10,138 nucleotides of DNA from Treponema sp. (lineage in GTDB: Bacteria; Spirochaetota; Spirochaetia; Treponematales; Treponemataceae): NCBI GenBank assembly GCA_017421145.1, contig JAFOTA010000023.1, positions 1 through 10,138 of the forward strand, written 5' to 3'. Below are positions 6,383-10,138 of this stretch, one piece after another (the stretch's first letter is position 1; every line of letters starts with the position of its first letter). Below the pieces are notes generated by a model. The model had not been told where the DNA came from and ran no database searches. It was given only the letters and a program-made list of their open reading frames with translations. Made by a program: the position numbers and the translations under genes.

Positions 6383-7045
6383 TTATTTCCATGTCAGGCT
6401 CGCATCCCCTGTAATCGGAATCTGGTCGCCAAGATATTTCGGCTTTACATTGAACAGCACTTCAAAAAATGCCTTTACGCGCGCAAGGCACTCCCTGATT
6501 TCCCACCATGCTTTGAGCGAAGTCCGGTAAGAGTAGATTTCAGGAGCTTCAATCCCCACAACATCAAGCCCCAGTTTTCTGCCTATGTACACTGCCCTTG
6601 CCAGATGGAATTCCTGGGTTGAAACGACGGCCCCCTCAACGCAAAAAACATCCCTCGCACGGTACATGGTCTCGTATGTGGAAAATCCCGCATGATCAAG
6701 GAAAACCAGGTTTTCATCGACATTGTACGACTGAATCATAAAATTCTTGATTTTGTTCACTTCATCATATTCTTTCGTGCCATGATCGCCGGAAACAAGG
6801 TATTTATGAGCTTTCCCGGCATTGTAGCATGAAACGGCCGCCTCAACCCTGTCGCGCACCACATGTGAGACGGAATTCTTATAGACCGCGGCTCCGGGAA
6901 TTATGACCACATATTTTTCAGGCAGTTCGGAAACGTCCTTGTAGATATGCGGGGATGCATAATTTATCACATACAGATTGATCCCCAGAACCCCGAAAAA
7001 CGCAAGGAAAACAAGAATCAAAACGGCTTTCAAAAACTTTTTCAT
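6383..7045 (-). CDS. sanA: SanA/YdcF-family (DUF218) envelope protein
   Basis: A 220-residue protein closely resembling E. coli SanA, whose loss makes the envelope leaky to vancomycin at high temperature; the biochemical activity is unknown. Residues about 5-27 form one membrane anchor after a basic MKK start, and the DUF218 domain follows, presumably on the periplasmic side. Shared features with SanA include the SPHIY...LP entry (31-42), VVIIPGAAV (46-54), the SGDHG loop (85-89), LDHAGFSTYET (116-126), TQEFHLARA (143-151) and the closing PKYLGDQIPI. An upstream in-frame ATG at 7129 is rejected: it lies before the promoter at 7071-7098, while AAGGGG (7056-7051) serves ATG 7045. It is monocistronic, with the kinase gene divergent. 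Family confidence is high; the symbol rests on remembered similarity. Confidence 0.88.
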   Translation of the reverse strand: MKKFLKAVLILVFLAFFGVLGINLYVINYASPHIYKDVSELPEKYVVIIPGAAVYKNSVSHVVRDRVEAAVSCYNAGKAHKYLVSGDHGTKEYDEVNKIKNFMIQSYNVDENLVFLDHAGFSTYETMYRARDVFCVEGAVVSTQEFHLARAVYIGRKLGLDVVGIEAPEIYSYRTSLKAWWEIRECLARVKAFFEVLFNVKPKYLGDQIPITGDASLTWK

Positions 7046-7050
7046 AAAAT

Positions 7051-7056
7051 CCCCTT
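7051..7056 (-). promoter_or_regulatory. Ribosome-binding site deciding the sanA start
   Basis: AAGGGG on the minus strand (7056-7051) lies 5 nt before ATG 7045 and fixes the short, 220-residue form of SanA. Confidence 0.75.
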
Positions 7057-7070
7057 CCAACAGGATTCCA

Positions 7071-7098
7071 ATTATACCCCAAAAAGATATTTTTTCAA
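7071..7098 (-). promoter_or_regulatory. sanA promoter
   Basis: Minus strand: TTGAAA (7098-7093), 16-bp spacer, perfect TATAAT (7076-7071). The start site near 7064 gives a leader of about 20 nt holding the ribosome-binding site. The match to the vegetative sigma consensus is strong. Confidence 0.8.
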
Positions 7099-7147
7099 TC
7101 AAAACATAACGGCATAAAATCCCCGGCATTTTTCCTGCGCAAAGAAT

Positions 7148-7176
7148 TTGTAAAAATCAAAATTCCGTGGTATCGT
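7148..7176 (+). promoter_or_regulatory. Weak candidate promoter of the hybrid kinase gene
   Basis: TTGTAA (7148-7153) and TATCGT (7171-7176) are 17 bp apart on the plus strand. The palindrome GTTATATAAC (7175-7184) lies beside them and may hold the true -10. A start near 7183-7190 would put about 100 nt before ATG 7287. The rest of the 241-bp sanA-kinase spacer shows no gene. Confidence 0.25.
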
Positions 7177-7286
7177 TATATAACAGGATTTTTATAGTAA
7201 AAAAAGGAAAGCGGCGGTCTGACCAAAACTGCAGGACTGGCTCTTATGACAGCGGAAATATTTTTCAAGGCAGGCACAATTTGAAA

Positions 7287-9725
7287 ATGCACATAATGAA
7301 ATCGGTCGACAACGAAAGTGAAAAAAATTATTTTATCAGCAAAAAAACTGAAATCAACGAATTCAACAAGAAGATTTTCATAAGCCTATCTTCGCTCTCG
7401 TTCATGATAATGCTGCTCATAACGGCACTGACTGCGTTCCCCGGATTCAAGGCTCTCGTAAAAACGAACATAACGGCCATACGCATTGCATGTACCTGCG
7501 CTTTCGTCTTCATCGGCCTTGAGATGGTCTTGTTTTTTGCCAAGCGCAAGATATTCAACTCGCATCCGCTGACATTCCTGTACCTGCTTTTTTTCATTCT
7601 GGCAACCCTCTGCGTGTTTCTGAACGTATCCTACAGCCGGAAGATTCCATTCGTAATGCTGGCTCTGTTCAGGGTGCTGTTCCCGGTCTGGGTGATTGAC
7701 TACAAATGGCGCACGAACCTGCTGACGAACCTGTACGTCACCCTGGCGATTTTCCCCGTTTCGTTTTTCCTCAAGGATTTCGATACGTTCTGCCTTGACG
7801 TGGGGCTTTCGATAATCTACAGCATGCTTTCGATGATGATCGGATCATTCAGCCTGTCGAACCACATCGAATCGGCTAAAAAACAGGATGAGCAGATGGA
7901 CAAGGTGCGTGAAATCGAAAAAGCGAAAAGCGAAGCAAAAACCATGTTCCTGGCGCACATGTCACACGAAATCCGCACGCCTATCAATTCAATCCTCGGT
8001 CTCAATGAAATCATACTCCGCGAAACTGATGACCCACAGGTAAAGGAATCAGCGAACAACATAAAGCTTTCCGGTGACACGCTGCTTAAAATCATAAACG
8101 ACATCCTTGATTTCTCAAAGATCGAATCCGGGAAGATGGACATCATACTTTCGGAATATGACATTTCCTCAACGATTGCCGACATCATGAACATGAGTTC
8201 ACAGCGCGCGAAAGACAAGAACCTCAGCATGGTCATAAACGTGGATGAGGAGCTTCCGCACAAGCTTTTCGGGGACGAACTTAGGCTCAAGCAGTGCATC
8301 GTGAACCTTGTGACCAACGCAATCAAATTCACGGAAAAAGGAAACGTCACGCTGACCATCGGATTCGACAAAATCGACAACGGGCAGATAATGCTGAACG
8401 TTTCGGTAAAAGACACCGGCATCGGAATCAAGGCAAGCGACATAGACCGCATGTGCAACGAATTCGAGCGTCTTGACGAAAACCGCAACAGGACCATAGA
8501 AGGCTCAGGACTCGGACTGAACATAGTGAGCATGCTCCTGAAGATGATGAATTCCAAGCTTGAAATCTACAGCGAATACGGCAAGGGTTCGGAATTTTCG
8601 TTCAAGATTCCGCAGCAGGTCGTCTGGTGGGAAAAAATCGGAAATTTCAACAGCCGCTACACGAAGCTTCTGGACAGCAACACGGAATACCAGGTTTCTT
8701 TCCGCGCCCCGGATGCATGCGTCCTTGTGGTTGACGACACCAAGATGAACATAGTCGTATTTGAGGGACTTTTGAAAGAGACCGAAATCAACGTGGATTG
8801 GGCAACCAGCGGAAACGAAATGCTTGAGATTGTGAGCAAAAAACGCTACGACGCAATCTTCATCGACCACCGTATGCCGGGAATGAGCGGAGTCGAAGCT
8901 TTCCATGCCATGCAGAACCTTGAGGACAACAAAAACAGCGGAGTACCATGCGTCGCACTTACCGCAAACGTCGTTTCAGGAGCAAGGGAATATTACCTAA
9001 GGGAAGGCTTCACCGACTATCTTTCAAAGCCCGTGGATTCCAAGCTGCTTGAAACTATGCTGGCACGCATGCTTCCGCCTGAAAAAGTGTTCCTGCCGAA
9101 CGACCGGACAAAGCAGGTAAAAAAGAAAAAATCAATAGAAGAACAGCTCAAGGCAATCGACGGAATAAGCGTCCCGACCGCCATACAAAACTGCGGATCG
9201 ATCGACATACTCATGGTTGCGCTCAAAGAATACTACTCCACCATCAAAAAACGTGCGGACGACATCGAAAGCTACTCGCGCTACAAGGATTACAGGAACT
9301 ATACAATACAGGTCCACTCGCTCAAAAGCTCTTCAAAGCTGATCGGTGCATTGGAACTGTCAGAAAAGGCCGCCTATCTTGAACGCTGCGGAGATGAAGA
9401 AAACGGAGTCGTGATTGCCGCAAAGACACCGGAGCTTCTGAAGCTTTACCGCTCATATTCCGTGATGCTCGCGCCATTGTTCGATGAAGACAGCGCAGAA
9501 AAGGGCGAAATGCTCACTGTGGAAAAATTCAACGAGGCAATGACGGCCGTCAAAGAATTTGCAGAATCATTTGACTTTAGCGCAATTGATGCTATAATTG
9601 AAGAGGTAGATAAATATACCCTTCCTGAAGAAGTTAAGGAAAAATTCAACGAAGTGAAACGATTGTCCAGAGGAGCGGACTTTAACGGAATCAAGGAAGT
9701 ATTAAGCCAAGTAACCCCTAAATAA
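7287..9725 (+). CDS. Hybrid sensor histidine kinase with receiver and HPt domains
   Basis: An 812-residue membrane kinase of a multistep phosphorelay; its signal is unknown. Six hydrophobic segments lie at about 30-51, 62-84, 94-113, 120-138, 145-162 and 168-190, with short loops and no PAS or large extracellular sensor. A charged coiled-coil linker (192-217) leads to the dimerisation H-box MSHEIRTP (phospho-His227). The ATP-binding core has the N-box around Asn344, DTGIGI (376-381) and GSGLGL (406-411). The receiver has Asp483/Asp484, phospho-acceptor Asp527 and Lys581. An HPt-like domain carries HSLKSSS with His677, and a helical tail of about 65 residues ends the protein. ATG 7287 is chosen over an open upstream extension to GTG 7167, which overlaps the likely promoter; ATG 7296 and TTG 7281 are alternatives. 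No good Shine-Dalgarno sequence is visible. The next gene is probably its output partner. Confidence 0.93.
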   Translation: MHIMKSVDNESEKNYFISKKTEINEFNKKIFISLSSLSFMIMLLITALTAFPGFKALVKTNITAIRIACTCAFVFIGLEMVLFFAKRKIFNSHPLTFLYLLFFILATLCVFLNVSYSRKIPFVMLALFRVLFPVWVIDYKWRTNLLTNLYVTLAIFPVSFFLKDFDTFCLDVGLSIIYSMLSMMIGSFSLSNHIESAKKQDEQMDKVREIEKAKSEAKTMFLAHMSHEIRTPINSILGLNEIILRETDDPQVKESANNIKLSGDTLLKIINDILDFSKIESGKMDIILSEYDISSTIADIMNMSSQRAKDKNLSMVINVDEELPHKLFGDELRLKQCIVNLVTNAIKFTEKGNVTLTIGFDKIDNGQIMLNVSVKDTGIGIKASDIDRMCNEFERLDENRNRTIEGSGLGLNIVSMLLKMMNSKLEIYSEYGKGSEFSFKIPQQVVWWEKIGNFNSRYTKLLDSNTEYQVSFRAPDACVLVVDDTKMNIVVFEGLLKETEINVDWATSGNEMLEIVSKKRYDAIFIDHRMPGMSGVEAFHAMQNLEDNKNSGVPCVALTANVVSGAREYYLREGFTDYLSKPVDSKLLETMLARMLPPEKVFLPNDRTKQVKKKKSIEEQLKAIDGISVPTAIQNCGSIDILMVALKEYYSTIKKRADDIESYSRYKDYRNYTIQVHSLKSSSKLIGALELSEKAAYLERCGDEENGVVIAAKTPELLKLYRSYSVMLAPLFDEDSAEKGEMLTVEKFNEAMTAVKEFAESFDFSAIDAIIEEVDKYTLPEEVKEKFNEVKRLSRGADFNGIKEVLSQVTPK
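9571..9598 (+). promoter_or_regulatory. Promoter-like sequence inside the kinase gene
   Basis: TTGACT (9571-9576), 16-bp spacer, TATAAT (9593-9598), with TG at 9590-9591 giving an extended -10. Initiation near 9605 would transcribe the downstream receiver-like gene alone, with a leader of about 260 nt. The match is better than most in this window, although it lies in coding sequence that also grows AT-richer here. Confidence 0.5.
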
Positions 9726-9752
9726 AACAAGCTGTATTGTAGTCCTCACGGA

Positions 9753-9821
9753 TTGCACGCAGCGGCTATTTTTATCCTCAGGATAGTCCTTGTATCTGGT
9801 GCATACAAAGTCTTAGTGCAA
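9753..9821 (+). ncRNA. Possible multibranched leader structure before the receiver-like gene
   Basis: TTGCAC (9753-9758) can pair with GTGCAA (9816-9821), enclosing a 4-bp hairpin (ATCC 9774-9777, GGAT 9781-9784) and a 6-bp hairpin (TTGTAT 9790-9795, ATACAA 9803-9808, 7-nt loop CTGGTGC). This gives a three-way junction in the 138-bp gap between the two signalling genes, ending about 40 nt before the ATG. It matches no riboswitch class I recognise. It may be a cis-acting leader or chance pairing. Confidence 0.3.
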
Positions 9822-9863
9822 GGGGTAACTTTCCATAGGGAAATATTTGATAAGGTGGATGCC

Positions 9864-10138
9864 ATGGAAAAGAAGGTTTTATTTATATGCGAATCGATCG
9901 GTGGATTTATAGTCTCTGCCATTGGCAAAAGCATTACTGCGGCTGGATACCAAGTGGTTTACAGCCTTCCGAGCATCGGGCAGATTACCAAGCGCACGCC
10001 CCTTCCTTCCCTTATAATCGTCTATCTTGACGGCGACGACGTTAAATATCAGGAAGTCCTTGAATACCTTGCGCAGATTAAAAAAGCAGGCGCAAACATT
10101 TCCACGCACGTGTTTTTAATCGGAAACCCTATCGAAAT
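9864..10138 (+). CDS. Atypical receiver-like signalling protein (partial, C-terminus outside window)
   Basis: The first 91 residues of a protein that runs off the window. ATG 9864 is preceded by TAAGGTGG (9851-9858), a good ribosome-binding site. The strand-helix order looks like a CheY-type receiver fold: beta-1 KKVLFICE (3-10), an amphipathic helix to 28, beta-2 QVVYSLP, beta-3 LIIVYLD (50-56), a helix (61-75) and beta-4 HVFLIGN (82-88). The acidic pair normally at the end of beta-1 is replaced by Cys9-Glu10-Ser11. Asp56, Asp58 or Asp59 after beta-3 could be the phospho-acceptor. It is 138 bp downstream of the hybrid kinase on the same strand, and so is the likely acceptor of phosphate from the HPt domain. 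The receiver assignment is an inference from pattern, and any output domain is unseen. Confidence 0.7.
   Translation, partial: MEKKVLFICESIGGFIVSAIGKSITAAGYQVVYSLPSIGQITKRTPLPSLIIVYLDGDDVKYQEVLEYLAQIKKAGANISTHVFLIGNPIE

Noticed and set aside
7046..7129. N-terminal extension of SanA starting at ATG 7129
   Set aside because: The region contains the sanA promoter (7071-7098), and the shorter start has a good ribosome-binding site followed by a normal membrane anchor.
7817..8557. A 246-codon open frame on the minus strand inside the kinase gene
   Set aside because: It is the antisense of the conserved H-box, N-box and G-box coding region. Its Met/Ser-rich product has no recognisable motif, and the sense strand is plainly the gene.
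9726..9863. Known cyclic-di-GMP-type riboswitch before the signalling gene
   Set aside because: A CACGCAG string at 9756-9762 recalled the class I motif, but the rest of the conserved core is missing.

Overview
The window looks like chromosomal DNA from an anaerobic, diderm bacterium, most plausibly a spirochaete of the Treponema group. That placement is an inference. It rests on an oxygen-sensitive class III ribonucleotide reductase, a type 2 (long-form) orotidine 5'-phosphate decarboxylase, an envelope protein of the SanA family, and a large hybrid histidine kinase followed by an atypical receiver protein. No rRNA or other definitive marker is present. I see no mobile element, CRISPR array, tRNA or integration site.

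Layout. Bases 1-651 (minus) hold the first 217 codons of pyrF. A 352-bp divergent spacer with two hairpins leads to a plus-strand gene (1004-1654) for an exported protein. This protein resembles a DUF5666-type beta-barrel domain split by a long low-complexity, charged and glycine-rich insert. It ends at a good intrinsic terminator (1694-1725). The next block is on the minus strand and reads right to left: nrdD (6004-3824), nrdG (3729-3229) and nnr (3223-1727). This is an anaerobic dNTP-synthesis operon whose last gene repairs damaged NAD(P)H. Its promoter (TTGACT, 17 bp, TAGAAT) is covered by two NrdR boxes spaced 31 bp apart. A hairpin with a T-run lies in its leader, and a strong hairpin separates nrdD from nrdG.

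Upstream of nrdD, a 366-bp AT-rich spacer with two terminator candidates separates it from sanA (7045-6383, minus), which has its own strong promoter. Divergent from sanA is an 812-residue hybrid kinase (7287-9725, plus): six membrane segments, a dimerisation/kinase core, a receiver and an HPt domain. A promoter-like sequence with an extended -10 lies inside the kinase's 3' end. It would give a leader of about 260 nt, with a potential multibranched fold, ahead of the last gene (9864 to the window end). That gene encodes the start of an atypical receiver-like protein, probably the output partner of the kinase phosphorelay.

How the genes work together. NrdG activates NrdD by installing a glycyl radical, and the pair makes dNTPs without oxygen under NrdR control. 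Nnr salvages hydrated NAD(P)H. PyrF supplies UMP. SanA acts at the envelope. The kinase and its neighbour form a signalling unit whose stimulus cannot be read from the sequence. Most genes here are recognisable housekeeping functions. The less ordinary items are the split-domain exported protein, the regulatory architecture of nrdD, and the internal promoter plus structured leader before the atypical receiver gene.
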